The notes beneath the pieces were generated by a model. That model saw only the letters and a list, made by a program, of their open reading frames with translations, was not told where the DNA came from and searched no databases. Below are positions 24,659 to 33,631 of a stretch of 64,000 nucleotides of DNA, piece after piece. Within the stretch, counting starts at the first letter, position 1, and the number at the start of each line of letters is the position of its first letter. The DNA comes from Clostridium aquiflavi. GTDB lineage: Bacteria > Bacillota > Clostridia > Clostridiales > Clostridiaceae. Location: positions 15,792-79,791 of the forward strand of contig NZ_JAVJAN010000015.1 in the NCBI RefSeq assembly GCF_031344075.1, in the 5' to 3' direction. The translations under genes were made by a program, and so were the position numbers.

Positions 24659-25668
24659 AGAAAAAGGGTTATTCAGTTTCACGTGGTATAACTATTATTT
24701 TGGTACTTACCATTGCTATGTTAGTTGTGGCAGTAATAAGTGTGAATTCAGGTAAAATGAATCTCTCTCCTTCGGAAGTTTTTAATGTTCTTCTTGGGAA
24801 AGGCACAGCTAAACAAAATCTTATAGTATATGATTTTCGTCTTCCTCGTATTGTATTAACTATGCTTGTAGGTATTGGTATGGGAACAGCTGGATGTGTA
24901 ATGCAGAGTTTACTTCGCAATGATATGGCTAGTCCTGGAACTTTGGGAATAAGTTCTGGGTCAGGGTTATTTGTATTATTGTTTATAGTTATTTTTAAGG
25001 TAGATAGTGTACCTTCGGCTATTGCTCTCCCACTTCTAGCTTTTGTAGGTGGAATGACAGCAGCAGTGCTTATATTTTTACTTTCCTATAGAAGAGGAAA
25101 AAATATATCACCTACAGGATTAATTTTGACAGGGGTAGCTGTTGGAAGTGGATATAGTGCTGTTACTATGATGCTTACTTTAAAGCTAGATGAAAATCAG
25201 ATGGATTTTGTTCAAAGATGGAGTGCAGGAAGTCTTTGGGGAGACAATTGGACGTATATTTCTATTCTTGCACCTTGGGTATTGATTCTGTTTTTATATG
25301 TATTTTATAAATCTCGTATTTTGAATACTTTAAACCTTGGTAATCAAACTGCAACAGGCTTAGGAGTAGCAGTAAAGAGTGAATTCATAGGTCTAGCTGT
25401 AGCAGCTGTTGCTTTATCATCAGGTAGTGTAGCCTTAGGTGGAAACTTCTTTTTTGTTGGAATGATTTCACCACATATGGCAAGGAAGTTTGTAGGCTCA
25501 AATCATAAACTATTGATTCCTACGGCATCTTTAGTAGGATCAATAATTATTCTATTATCAGACACTATTACTAGAACTATAAGTCTTGGAACCGATGTTC
25601 CTACAGGAATTGTTATTACTGTATTAAGTACACCTTACTTCTTATACCTATTAGTAAAGTCAAATTAA
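24655..25668 (+). CDS. FecCD-family siderophore permease, subunit 2
   Basis: A 337-residue paralogue of the preceding permease: FRLPRIVLTMLVGIGMGTAGCVMQSLLRNDMASPGTLG and FFVGMISPHMARKFVG. Overlap with the upstream gene and the GGAGG ribosome site of the downstream ATPase show one operon. Predicted to make the second half of the transmembrane pore. Confidence 0.93.
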   Translation: MKKKGYSVSRGITIILVLTIAMLVVAVISVNSGKMNLSPSEVFNVLLGKGTAKQNLIVYDFRLPRIVLTMLVGIGMGTAGCVMQSLLRNDMASPGTLGISSGSGLFVLLFIVIFKVDSVPSAIALPLLAFVGGMTAAVLIFLLSYRRGKNISPTGLILTGVAVGSGYSAVTMMLTLKLDENQMDFVQRWSAGSLWGDNWTYISILAPWVLILFLYVFYKSRILNTLNLGNQTATGLGVAVKSEFIGLAVAAVALSSGSVALGGNFFFVGMISPHMARKFVGSNHKLLIPTASLVGSIIILLSDTITRTISLGTDVPTGIVITVLSTPYFLYLLVKSN

Positions 25669-25678
25669 GGAGGTTTGT

Positions 25679-26509
25679 ATGAAAAGTATTGAAACTAAAA
25701 ATTTAGATATAGCTTATGAGGATACTCTTATTGTAAAAGAATTAAATATGCAGATACCAAAGGGAAAGATAACTTCTATTATAGGAGCAAATGGCTGCGG
25801 TAAATCAACTATCTTGAAAGCTGTTGGACGTATATTAAAGCCTAAGAAGGGTATAGTACATCTAAGTGGACAAGATATAAGTAAATTACCTACAAAAGAA
25901 ATAGCTAAAAAGATGGCCATACTTCCTCAAACTCCTAATGCACCAAGTGGACTTACTGTAAGTGAGTTAGTTGCATATGGACGTTTCCCTCATCAAAAAG
26001 GTTTTGGAAATCTCACGGAGGAAGATAAAAAAATTGTTAAATGGGCTTTAGCTGCAACTAAGTTAAGTGAATTTGAGAGAAGAGAAGTTGATACTTTATC
26101 AGGAGGGCAAAGACAGAGAGTTTGGATTGCTATGGCTCTAGCACAGCAAACTGATTTAATTTTATTAGATGAACCTACTACTTATCTTGACCTTGCTCAC
26201 CAATTAGAGGTTTTAAAGCTTTTATATGAGCTTAACCGTAATCAAAAGTGTACTATTGTTATGGTACTTCATGATTTAAATCTTGCTGCAAGATTTTCTG
26301 ACTATATTATTGCTATTCAAAAAGGAGCCATCATAAAACATGGAACTCCTGAAGAAGTTATGACTCCAGAGGTTCTTAGAAAAACCTTCAATATTAATGC
26401 TGATGTTGTTATTGAGCCTAAGAGCAATCGTCCAGTATGCATTACCTATGATATTATAGATGAAAATGAGGATGTGCAATTGAAGGAAAAGGAGGCGGTA
26501 GGTATATGA
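25679..26509 (+). CDS. Siderophore ABC transporter ATP-binding protein
   Basis: A 276-residue FepC/FhuC-type ATPase: Walker A GANGCGKST near residue 37, Q-loop LPQ, signature LSGGQRQRVWIAMALAQQ, Walker B LILLDEPTTYLD, H-loop VLHDLNLA. It energises the two permeases just upstream and overlaps the next gene by 4 bp. GGAGG precedes the start. Confidence 0.94.
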   Translation: MKSIETKNLDIAYEDTLIVKELNMQIPKGKITSIIGANGCGKSTILKAVGRILKPKKGIVHLSGQDISKLPTKEIAKKMAILPQTPNAPSGLTVSELVAYGRFPHQKGFGNLTEEDKKIVKWALAATKLSEFERREVDTLSGGQRQRVWIAMALAQQTDLILLDEPTTYLDLAHQLEVLKLLYELNRNQKCTIVMVLHDLNLAARFSDYIIAIQKGAIIKHGTPEEVMTPEVLRKTFNINADVVIEPKSNRPVCITYDIIDENEDVQLKEKEAVGI

Positions 26510-28230
26510 GGACCACTTTACGTATTTTTATAGGAGCCAGAAGATATTGGATTTATTTAATATTAGCATTAATAGCTGTTATTATTTCTACTATAGCAGG
26601 ATTTTATAATCCCTGGGCCTTAAGAGAGCTTACAAGTATAGCAACAGAAGGAAGCTCTGATTTTGGAGCTCAATCTTTACGAATAGGATTGATGCTTTTA
26701 GTTGCAACTATACTTCAATCAGCTGGAAGCTCTATTTCAGGATATTTAAACCATCATGCAGCTTTGCATTATGTTGCAGATATGAGAACAGAACTTTACT
26801 CTAAGCTTCAACATATGGGGCTTAAGTATTTTAATAAAAGTCGTACAGGAGATTTAACTAGCAGAGTTATTAATGATGTTATGGAGGTAGAGATTCTTTT
26901 AGCTCACGTAATTCCTGATTTTGTTGTTAATATATTGACTTTCGTAGGTGTAGGGATATTATTATTTTCTATTAATGTAAAGTTAGCTTTTATAAGTCTT
27001 GTTGCTATTCCTTTTCTTATTATAATTACTCTTTGGCAGAGTAAGTATCTTTCTCCTATATGGAAGCAGAATTCTATGGTTAGAGGAGAACTTTCTGGTA
27101 CTGTGCAAGATAATTTTTCTGGAATTAAAGAAATACAGATATTCAATCAACAGGAAAGAGAAGAAAAAAGGATTAAGAACCTTTCTATGAAACATAGTAA
27201 GACATACTTAAGGGCAAGCTTCTTTTTTGAAACCACTTTTCCACTTCTTACATTTTTCACGGCTCTAGGTTCTGTTATAGTTATAATATTTGGCGGATTT
27301 ATGGTTTCAAGAGGAGAAGTTAATATTGGGGATATTGTAGGATTTTCTATGTATCTTGGTATGTTTTATGGACCTATAAAGAGTTTTTCAAGGCTTATGG
27401 AAATGTCAGGTAACGCAGTTGCAGGATGTAGGCGTGTCTTTGAGGTTATGGATGAAGTTACAGATGTTAAAGAAAAAGTTAATGCAAAGAAAATACCTAG
27501 GGTTAAAGGAGAAGTTGAGTTTAAGGGAATTTCTTTCTCCTACAATGATGAGATAAACGTTTTGAAAAATATAAATTTAAAAGTAAATCCGGGAGAAACT
27601 GTAGCTTTCGTTGGGGCAACTGGAGTTGGTAAAACCACAATAGCTAGCCTTTTAAATCGCTTTTATGATCCTCAGAATGGAAGCATTTTAATCGATGGAA
27701 TAGATATTAAAGATGTAACTTTAAAGAGTCTTAGGGACAATATAAGCATGGTTTTGCAGGACACCTTTTTATTTAACGGAACAATTTATGAAAATATTGT
27801 TTATGGCTGGAAAGAAGCTACTAGGGAGCAGGTTCTTGAGGCTTCAAAAGCAGCTAATGCTCATGATTTTATTGAGAATTTAGAAAATGGTTATGATACC
27901 ATAATAGGTGAGCGTGGAGTACGTCTTTCTGGAGGACAGAAACAGAGAATTTCCATAGCTAGAGCAATTCTTAGAAATTCACCTATTCTTATTTTAGATG
28001 AAGCAACGTCAGCTCTTGATACAAAAACAGAGAAAGAAATTCAAGCTGCATTAGATGAAATTTCAAAAGATCGAACAACTATAGTAATTGCTCATAGATT
28101 ATCAACTATCCTTAATGCAGATAAAATTGTAGTTTTAGAAGGAACAGGCATTAAAGAAACGGGAACCCATGATGAACTGATTCGTTCTGGAGGAACTTAT
28201 GCTATGCTCTATAGAAGTCAGGTATCTTAA
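26506..28230 (+). CDS. Exporter-type ABC half-transporter (fused membrane and ATPase domains)
   Basis: The 574-residue protein has six transmembrane helices (about residues 15-300) and an ATPase domain with Walker A GATGVGKTT near 375, LSGGQKQRISIARA, Walker B ILILDEATSALD and H-loop VIAHRLST; it should work as a homodimer. Being the last gene of a siderophore import operon it resembles YbtP/YbtQ and IrtA/IrtB, exporter folds that act in siderophore uptake or iron release, but those are usually heterodimers. Export of a siderophore or a toxic by-product is the alternative. Overlaps the ATPase gene by 4 bp. Confidence 0.87.
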   Translation: MRTTLRIFIGARRYWIYLILALIAVIISTIAGFYNPWALRELTSIATEGSSDFGAQSLRIGLMLLVATILQSAGSSISGYLNHHAALHYVADMRTELYSKLQHMGLKYFNKSRTGDLTSRVINDVMEVEILLAHVIPDFVVNILTFVGVGILLFSINVKLAFISLVAIPFLIIITLWQSKYLSPIWKQNSMVRGELSGTVQDNFSGIKEIQIFNQQEREEKRIKNLSMKHSKTYLRASFFFETTFPLLTFFTALGSVIVIIFGGFMVSRGEVNIGDIVGFSMYLGMFYGPIKSFSRLMEMSGNAVAGCRRVFEVMDEVTDVKEKVNAKKIPRVKGEVEFKGISFSYNDEINVLKNINLKVNPGETVAFVGATGVGKTTIASLLNRFYDPQNGSILIDGIDIKDVTLKSLRDNISMVLQDTFLFNGTIYENIVYGWKEATREQVLEASKAANAHDFIENLENGYDTIIGERGVRLSGGQKQRISIARAILRNSPILILDEATSALDTKTEKEIQAALDEISKDRTTIVIAHRLSTILNADKIVVLEGTGIKETGTHDELIRSGGTYAMLYRSQVS

Positions 28231-28250
28231 AGGTAAAAAAATTAACTGCT

Positions 28251-28288
28251 TAAAATCGCCAAAGCAATTTTGAGTCGTTGATTTTTTT
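28251..28288 (-). repeat. Isolated right end of repeat A, used as terminator
   Basis: Read on the minus strand this matches the tail of the long form: AAAAAAATCAACG, CTCAAAATTGC, TTTGGCGATTTT. On the plus strand AAAATC pairs with GATTTT before T7, giving a terminator for the siderophore operon; it ends inside the stop codon of the convergent regulator gene. Confidence 0.6.
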
Positions 28289-28667
28289 ATTTATTCTCAT
28301 GTTCTGAAAGAAATTTTTGCATAGCATAAACAGAATCTGAACTAATAACATGTTCTATAGCACAAGCGTCTTCATCTGCAATAGAGATATCGATGTTTAG
28401 AATTTTTATAAAGAAATCTTTAATAATGTGATGCTTTTTAGATGTAAATCTAGCTATTTCTAAGCCTAAAGGAGTTAAAAATATTTCCTTATATCTTTCA
28501 TTAGTTATAAGTCCCTTTTCAGCTAAAGTTACCATAGCGCTATTAGTGCTTGCTTTAGTTACTCCAAGCTTTTCTGCTATACGAGTCATTTTAACTCCGT
28601 TGCCTTCTTCTGATAACTCATAGATAGCTTCTAAATAATTTTCCATTACAAAAGTAAGTTTTTCCAT
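28287..28667 (-). CDS. DtxR/MntR-family metal-dependent regulator (short form)
   Basis: The 126-residue protein has a winged helix (residues 1-70: MENYLEAIYELSEEGNGVKMTRIAEKLGVTKASTN) and a metal-binding dimerisation domain with H78-H79, D98-type acids, C102, E104, H105 in the usual DEDACAIEHV motif. It lacks the C-terminal SH3 domain and is a little shorter than MntR (about 140). It should repress a metal transporter when Fe2+ or Mn2+ is bound; being convergent with the siderophore operon it may control that locus, but no operator is recognisable. AGGAG precedes the ATG. Confidence 0.88.
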   Translation of the reverse strand: MEKLTFVMENYLEAIYELSEEGNGVKMTRIAEKLGVTKASTNSAMVTLAEKGLITNERYKEIFLTPLGLEIARFTSKKHHIIKDFFIKILNIDISIADEDACAIEHVISSDSVYAMQKFLSEHENK

Positions 28668-28870
28668 ACAAATCTCCTGTGATTTTTAAAGTTGATTTTA
28701 TTCACTCTATATTAATAAAAAGTCTTTTAATAATAATAACATATTTTTAATCATATATAAAAGAGGGTCAAAGAAGTTTGATATATTTAATATGACAATA
28801 GGCTTTCTTTCTTCTTTTATCTAAATAAAAATTTAGTGAATTATGTAAATATAAAAATTTTCATTTTCAT

Positions 28871-28900
28871 TAATATATCCTAAATATTTAGAATATATTA
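28871..28900. promoter_or_regulatory. 30-bp imperfect palindrome before the endonuclease gene
   Basis: TAATATATCCTAAATA meets TTTAGAATATATTA, with one mismatched pair. It may be an operator; in so AT-rich a sequence chance cannot be excluded. The rest of 28668-28997 is AT-rich; a two-codon frame (ATG CAT TAA) behind a strong AGAGGGGGAAG site at about 28940 is the only other oddity. Confidence 0.35.
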
Positions 28901-28997
28901 AAACATAATAATCTGGTATATTTAAATGCATTGCTATAAAGAGGGGGAAGCTATGCATTAAAACGGATTATTAATAAATATTTCAGGAGGCATAATA

Positions 28998-30284
28998 TTG
29001 AATAATGCAAAGTTTAAAATCAAAAGGTTTACATTGTCATTTATACTTAGTTTAGTCTTAGTTTTTTCTTTTTCTATACCTAACACAACATATGCTATGA
29101 TTGGAAGTGGAACAAGCACAGAGCCATATTCAGTAACTGAAGCTATAGAAAATCAAAACAATACATTAAAAACTGTTCAGGGATATATAATTGGACAGCC
29201 AATAGCTACTGATAGAGTTTTAACAAGTGTATATACTGGAGATACTGCTATTGCAATTGCAGATAGCGCAACAGAAACAAATACATTAAATATGATTTAT
29301 GTTAAAATTCCTGCAACATATAGAAATTCTTTTGGACTAAAAACAAACCCAGATTTACAAGGGAGTCAAGTTAATGTTACCGGTTATTTAACTTCATATT
29401 TTTCACATGATGGATTAAAAAATATTACTAGTATAACAAAAGTAACTTCTTCAGAGGTAAGTACTTCTGATACTGATTTAAGTGGAAATACATCAGCAGG
29501 TGAAAATAATTCAGATGTAATCATTGAGGATGATGTTAGTGGAAATGACGAGGTAAGTAGTAATGATACAATAATTACTGATACAGCAACTTCATATGAT
29601 GATACCTATTATACAGATGCTATTGGAAAGAGTGGAAAAGCTTTAAAATCATCACTTCATGAAATAATTGATGATAATAAAAAGTTATCATACGCTGCTG
29701 TTTGGGAAGCATTGATGGATACAGATGAAGATCCTAATAATACAAATAACGTAATATTATTATATACAGGTCGTTCTCAAGGAAAAAACACAAAAGGAGC
29801 AGGCGTGAATAATTGGAATAGAGAGCATGTTTGGGCAAAGTCACATGGTAATTTTGGAACTAAAGCAGGTCCAGGAACAGATTTACATCATTTAAGACCA
29901 GCAGATGTATCTGTAAACAGTTCAAGAGGAAATTTAGATTTTGACAATGGCGGAGTTCCACATAGTGAAGCTACTTTATGTAAATATGATAATGATTCAT
30001 GGGAACCAAGAGATAGTGTAAAAGGTGATATCGCTAGAATGTTATTTTACATGGATGTAAGATATGAAGGTGATAGAGGAGAAGTAGATCTAGAATTGAA
30101 TGATAAAGTTAATAATGGGGCTAATCCATACATGGGAAAATTAAGCACATTGCTTCAATGGAATAACCAAGACCCTGTTGATGAACTTGAAAAAAGGAGA
30201 AATGATATAATATACAAAAAATATCAGCACAATAGAAATCCTTTTATTGATCATCCAGAATGGGCAAATGAAATTTGGAATTAA
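28998..30284 (+). CDS. Secreted endonuclease I-family nuclease with N-terminal OB-fold-like domain
   Basis: The 428-residue protein has a signal peptide (basic start, hydrophobic core to about residue 33), a DUF6359-type OB-fold domain (about 37-150, TSTEPYSVTEAI..VQGYIIG), a Ser/Thr/Asp-rich linker (about 150-200), and an EndA/NucM nuclease domain (about 205-425) with WNREHVWAKSHG, GTDLHHLRPADVSVNSSRGN and the late NPFIDHPEWANEIW. It should degrade extracellular DNA/RNA for nutrients. TTG 28998 is the start because AGGAGG sits 7 nt upstream. Confidence 0.9.
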   Translation: MNNAKFKIKRFTLSFILSLVLVFSFSIPNTTYAMIGSGTSTEPYSVTEAIENQNNTLKTVQGYIIGQPIATDRVLTSVYTGDTAIAIADSATETNTLNMIYVKIPATYRNSFGLKTNPDLQGSQVNVTGYLTSYFSHDGLKNITSITKVTSSEVSTSDTDLSGNTSAGENNSDVIIEDDVSGNDEVSSNDTIITDTATSYDDTYYTDAIGKSGKALKSSLHEIIDDNKKLSYAAVWEALMDTDEDPNNTNNVILLYTGRSQGKNTKGAGVNNWNREHVWAKSHGNFGTKAGPGTDLHHLRPADVSVNSSRGNLDFDNGGVPHSEATLCKYDNDSWEPRDSVKGDIARMLFYMDVRYEGDRGEVDLELNDKVNNGANPYMGKLSTLLQWNNQDPVDELEKRRNDIIYKKYQHNRNPFIDHPEWANEIWN

Positions 30285-30299
30285 AACTAAAAAATCTTA

Positions 30300-30440
30300 G
30301 GGAGTTTAAGTAAAAAAGTATGCTACTTAAAGTATGACTTCGATATTCTATTGGAGTCATACTTTTTAACTTTTTCTGTAATCTTTTTGATTATAAAAAT
30401 CTATATATTCATCAAGAGAACATTTGGCTTTTCTTGACAT
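30300..30440 (-). pseudogene. IS3-family transposase C-terminal relic
   Basis: On the minus strand ATG 30440 opens MSRKAKCSLDEYIDFYN, then after a one-base frameshift RLQKKLKSMTPIEYRSH, the end of an IS150/IS3-type OrfB (integrase C-terminus). A GGGGGTATT ribosome-like site and a probable IS end (TGCTCCCTTTATAG near 30503) lie directly in front, so the element has lost almost its whole interior. No intact inverted repeat pair is recognisable. Confidence 0.65.
30330..30371 (+). terminator. Terminator after the endonuclease gene, inside the IS relic
   Basis: AAAGTATGACT / AGTCATACTTT, 11-bp stem with an approximately 15-nt loop, then TTAACTTTTT. Confidence 0.6.
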
Positions 30441-30616
30441 AAAAAATACCCCCTTTATAAAAACAGTTTTATTATTTTAACTGTCTACTATAAAGGGAGC
30501 ATATCATTTTTTGGTTTATAATATTTCCTAATTATATATTTTTATAAAAATTATTATCAATAAATAGTGTCTAATACGTAGTTTGTACAAAATTATTTAT
30601 AAAGAATCACATGATT

Positions 30617-31195
30617 TTATAGTTCGGCTATTACCCTAGATGTAAGACCTGTTGCACCTCTTATATTAAGAGGAAAAGTGTGCATAGTAAAAGAATTATT
30701 TTTGGCCTCTGACCATAATAGATCAAGATTATTTATATTCTCAACAATAAATATATTTCTATCTGCACAATACTGATCTATATATCTGTGTTCAGAACTT
30801 TTTTTTATTCCAGGTGAATCTATTCCTATTAGACTAACTTTTCTATTTATTAAATAATCAATTAATTCCTTAGAAAGCTCAGGATAATCTGTTAAGTATT
30901 CAGCTGTTCCATAGCCCATCTCTTTTAAGTAGCCAGTATAAAAAATAATAAAGTGATTTTCCTTAATTTCGTTTAGGTTAATATCCTTTAATGAAATCTC
31001 ACTATTTCTTATGTGAGATACATTAAATATTTTTCCAATTCTATTTATATAATCAAGAGGAAACTTTTTATTCATAATATCAAAATGAGTTCCTATATGA
31101 CCTATAGATCCGAAGGCTTTATCCTCATTTATTGCCTTCTTAAGAGTTGAGGAAAGTACTTCCTTGCTAATTTCTAATGTTAAATCAATTTTCAT
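30617..31195 (-). CDS. Cyclase-family (kynurenine formamidase-like) hydrolase
   Basis: About 192 residues with the PF04199 metal-site signature HIGTHFD near residue 33 and the later GIDSPGI and HTFPLNIRGATGLTSRV. Members are Mn/Zn amidohydrolases such as kynurenine formamidase or isatin hydrolase. I start at ATG 31195, 8 nt after GGAGG; the ATG at 31210 overlaps that site. It is divergent from a MarR regulator across two palindromes, so it probably handles a compound sensed by that regulator. Substrate unknown. Confidence 0.82.
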   Translation of the reverse strand: MKIDLTLEISKEVLSSTLKKAINEDKAFGSIGHIGTHFDIMNKKFPLDYINRIGKIFNVSHIRNSEISLKDINLNEIKENHFIIFYTGYLKEMGYGTAEYLTDYPELSKELIDYLINRKVSLIGIDSPGIKKSSEHRYIDQYCADRNIFIVENINNLDLLWSEAKNNSFTMHTFPLNIRGATGLTSRVIAEL

Positions 31196-31222
31196 TTTTA
31201 AAACCTCCATTAAATTAAAAAC

Positions 31223-31274
31223 GTTTCCTTGGAAACTATTTTAATAATATCATAAAGAAGGTTTCCTTGTAAAC
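31223..31274. promoter_or_regulatory. Twin operator palindromes between cyclase and MarR genes
   Basis: GTTTCCTTGGAAAC (31223-31236) and GTTTCCTTGTAAAC (31261-31274) are two copies of one palindromic site 38 bp apart, covering the divergent promoters. Binding by the adjacent MarR protein is the obvious inference. Confidence 0.7.
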
Positions 31275-31353
31275 AATTTTGATAGTATTGAATAAAAAAA
31301 TTTTTGAATTATAATATATATTGTTAACTAAGAAACTAAATGGGGGCAGATTT

Positions 31354-31869
31354 ATGATAATAGATGATAAGTCAGGGGCATTATTTGAAAAAGTGATTTC
31401 TTTTATAAATCATGTAAGTGATTCAAACAAAAACCAAGAGAAAAATTTAATTCAAGCAATTTTAAACATAAAAGAAGATGAAGAAGAGGTTAGGAAGGAA
31501 CTTAGTAAAATATCAGAAGATGATATAAGAGATATATCATTATCAGAGTTTCATGTTATTGAATGTATAGGTAAAAATAATATGGCTAATAATATATTCA
31601 TAGCAAAAGAGCTTTATATGACTAAAGGTGGTATATCAAAAATAAATTCAAAGCTTCTTTCAAAGGAGATTATTAATGCAGATAAGATAGAAAATAATAA
31701 AAAAGAAATTTATTATAGCCTAACAGTGAAAGGTATGGCCTTGTTTAAATTACATGAATATTTTCATAAAAAAGAACAAGAAAAGTTAATGGAAATTTTG
31801 AATAAGTATAAGGATGAAGAAATAACTACTATTTTAAAATTTTTAGATGATTTAAAAAAGATTATATAG
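31354..31869 (+). CDS. MarR-family transcriptional regulator
   Basis: About 171 residues, with a long helical N-terminus and a winged helix-turn-helix (LSEFHVIECIGKNNMANNIFIAKELYMTKGGISKINSKL) and wing NNKKEIYYSLTVKGMALFKLHE. Start is ATG 31354 after GGGGG. The gene is divergent from the cyclase gene, with two matching palindromes between them, which suggests local autorepression relieved by a ligand. Confidence 0.88.
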   Translation: MIIDDKSGALFEKVISFINHVSDSNKNQEKNLIQAILNIKEDEEEVRKELSKISEDDIRDISLSEFHVIECIGKNNMANNIFIAKELYMTKGGISKINSKLLSKEIINADKIENNKKEIYYSLTVKGMALFKLHEYFHKKEQEKLMEILNKYKDEEITTILKFLDDLKKII

Positions 31870-32066
31870 GAAATAGATTATAGATATTATGGAATATAAA
31901 CAATGAAATTGGAGATACTGTAAATCATATATTATTATGATAAGTAAATATTATAGTAACTTAGAGTTTACAGCGGAATAAAAAGATGAACTTCACTTAG
32001 GGGTTATACGGAAAGAAGTATTAGATTACAGGGTCTTTAATTAATATCGTATTAAAATTTATAAAT

Positions 32067-32109
32067 AAGAAAGGCTTAGATGTATTATTATACTAAGTCT
32101 TTCTTATTT
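32067..32109. terminator. Bidirectional terminator between MarR and VanZ-RDD genes
   Basis: AAGAAAGGCTTAG (32067-32079) / CTAAGTCTTTCTT (32093-32105) with one G-U pair, then ATTTT. Confidence 0.75.
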
Positions 32110-32114
32110 TAATA

Positions 32115-33197
32115 TTATATAATAATATTTTTTGTATTACTCAATTTTTCATAAAACAGCATATTATCTTTCTTTATTATACTTAGTAAAAGGTGTACAA
32201 ATATTAATAAGTTAATTACTATAGCTATAAGCATGATGACAATAATATAATTAGCATAGTCAATTTTATTTAAGTCAATAGCAGTAAATAAGATTTTATT
32301 TACACCAAAAACTCCATAATAAAGAATTCCATATCGTATAAAAATTTCTTTAAATGATAGCTTTTCATGTTTTCCTTTAATTCTTATTTTAAACAAATAT
32401 TTTCCAAGAGTTTGACCATTAGTTAAATAGACAAGTACAATAAAGTAAATAAATACTATTAAAGATTTTACAAACAAATTGGAATTAATATTAGGAATAA
32501 AGCCCAATATAAACCAATCTATATAGAATGCAAAAAATCTTCTTACATATCCCACTTTAAGTTTTTGTAAATCTATATTGTCATCTAATGTATTTGATTT
32601 AGGAAGATAGTATGTAAATAATGGAGCTATTAAATAGCCTAAGAATCCACCAAAAGTATTTAAGATTAAATCATCCACGTCAAAAAGTCTATATGGAGCA
32701 TTGTATATACCATACAAACCAGATAGTTGAGTAAGCTCAAAGAACAATGAAACTAAAAAAGTTATAAGTATAGTTTTCTTTAAATCTTTTTTGAAATAAT
32801 ATCTTAAGTAAATACCAAGTGGCGTAAGTAAAATTCCATTAAATGCAGCTTGTAAAAAAGCTCTTTCTTTAAGAATATTTATATATGTAAAAGGTTTGGA
32901 AAATACAATATCAGTTTCTTTAAAAATGTCAATAATAAAATTAAAAGGTATTAATTGAATATGCTGAGTTCCTTCTGCTTGTAAACTACGAATGTCAGTA
33001 GTAAGAGGTAGTGGCAATATTATTAAATAATAAGTACATAATAAGTATAGTAAAAATGAATATAAAATAAGAGTCCTAAATTTATTAATATATCCATATT
33101 TTCTATATTGATATAAACTAAAAGGAATCGTAATAAATATAGCTAAAATAGAAAAAGTTAGCATAGCTATTTTAATAGGGAAAACATAATGCATCAT
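32115..33197 (-). CDS. VanZ-RDD fusion membrane protein
   Basis: About 360 residues. The N-terminal part (about 1-195) is a VanZ-like domain with several helices and the signatures LPLTTDIRS, IQLIPFNFI, GILLTPLGIYL, FFELTQLSG and DVDDLILNTFGGFLGYL. The C-terminal part (about 215-345) is an RDD domain (GYVRRFFAFYIDWFILGFI, LTNGQTLGKYLFKIRIKG). VanZ relates to teicoplanin tolerance, RDD to ion/membrane functions; the fusion is known but uncharacterised. GGAGG with 11-nt spacing favours ATG 33197 over 33218. Confidence 0.83.
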   Translation of the reverse strand: MMHYVFPIKIAMLTFSILAIFITIPFSLYQYRKYGYINKFRTLILYSFLLYLLCTYYLIILPLPLTTDIRSLQAEGTQHIQLIPFNFIIDIFKETDIVFSKPFTYINILKERAFLQAAFNGILLTPLGIYLRYYFKKDLKKTILITFLVSLFFELTQLSGLYGIYNAPYRLFDVDDLILNTFGGFLGYLIAPLFTYYLPKSNTLDDNIDLQKLKVGYVRRFFAFYIDWFILGFIPNINSNLFVKSLIVFIYFIVLVYLTNGQTLGKYLFKIRIKGKHEKLSFKEIFIRYGILYYGVFGVNKILFTAIDLNKIDYANYIIVIMLIAIVINLLIFVHLLLSIIKKDNMLFYEKLSNTKNIII

Positions 33198-33431
33198 TTT
33201 TAAATTATCCTCCATCATTAGTAAAATTTTATCACAGTTACGATTTATATATTAAGAAGTATATCAGCATAATAACACATCTACAATTAATATTTACAGT
33301 CATTTGAAATATATAGTGTAATAAAACAATAAAAAGAATCAAATCATAAATAAATAGAAATAAACTAAAGGAAATATGGTTAATAAAATTGAATATAAAT
33401 TATAGTTTAATAACTTTGTATATAGACGATG

Positions 33432-33460
33432 AAAGGAGTATCTGAAAAAGGTACTCCTTT
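33432..33460 (+). terminator. Terminator-like hairpin without an upstream gene
   Basis: AAAGGAGTA (33432-33440) / TACTCCTTT (33452-33460). Its loop and flanks (GAGTA.CTGAAAAAGGTACTC) recur at 35226-35257 after the anti-sigma gene. No plus-strand gene ends here. The rest of 33198-33631 is AT-rich and unremarkable. Confidence 0.55.
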
Positions 33461-33631
33461 TGCTATTTAAGATTAAAAATTGCAATAAAATTGAATTAAA
33501 AATAATTATAAATATAAAGAGATTTTTTATGTTATAAGACTAAAATTTAAAAAAATAATAAATTAACAAAACCTAAATGATATAGTTATGCTCTTATATT
33601 ATAGAATGCAAAAAGAAAGGAGATGTAAAAG

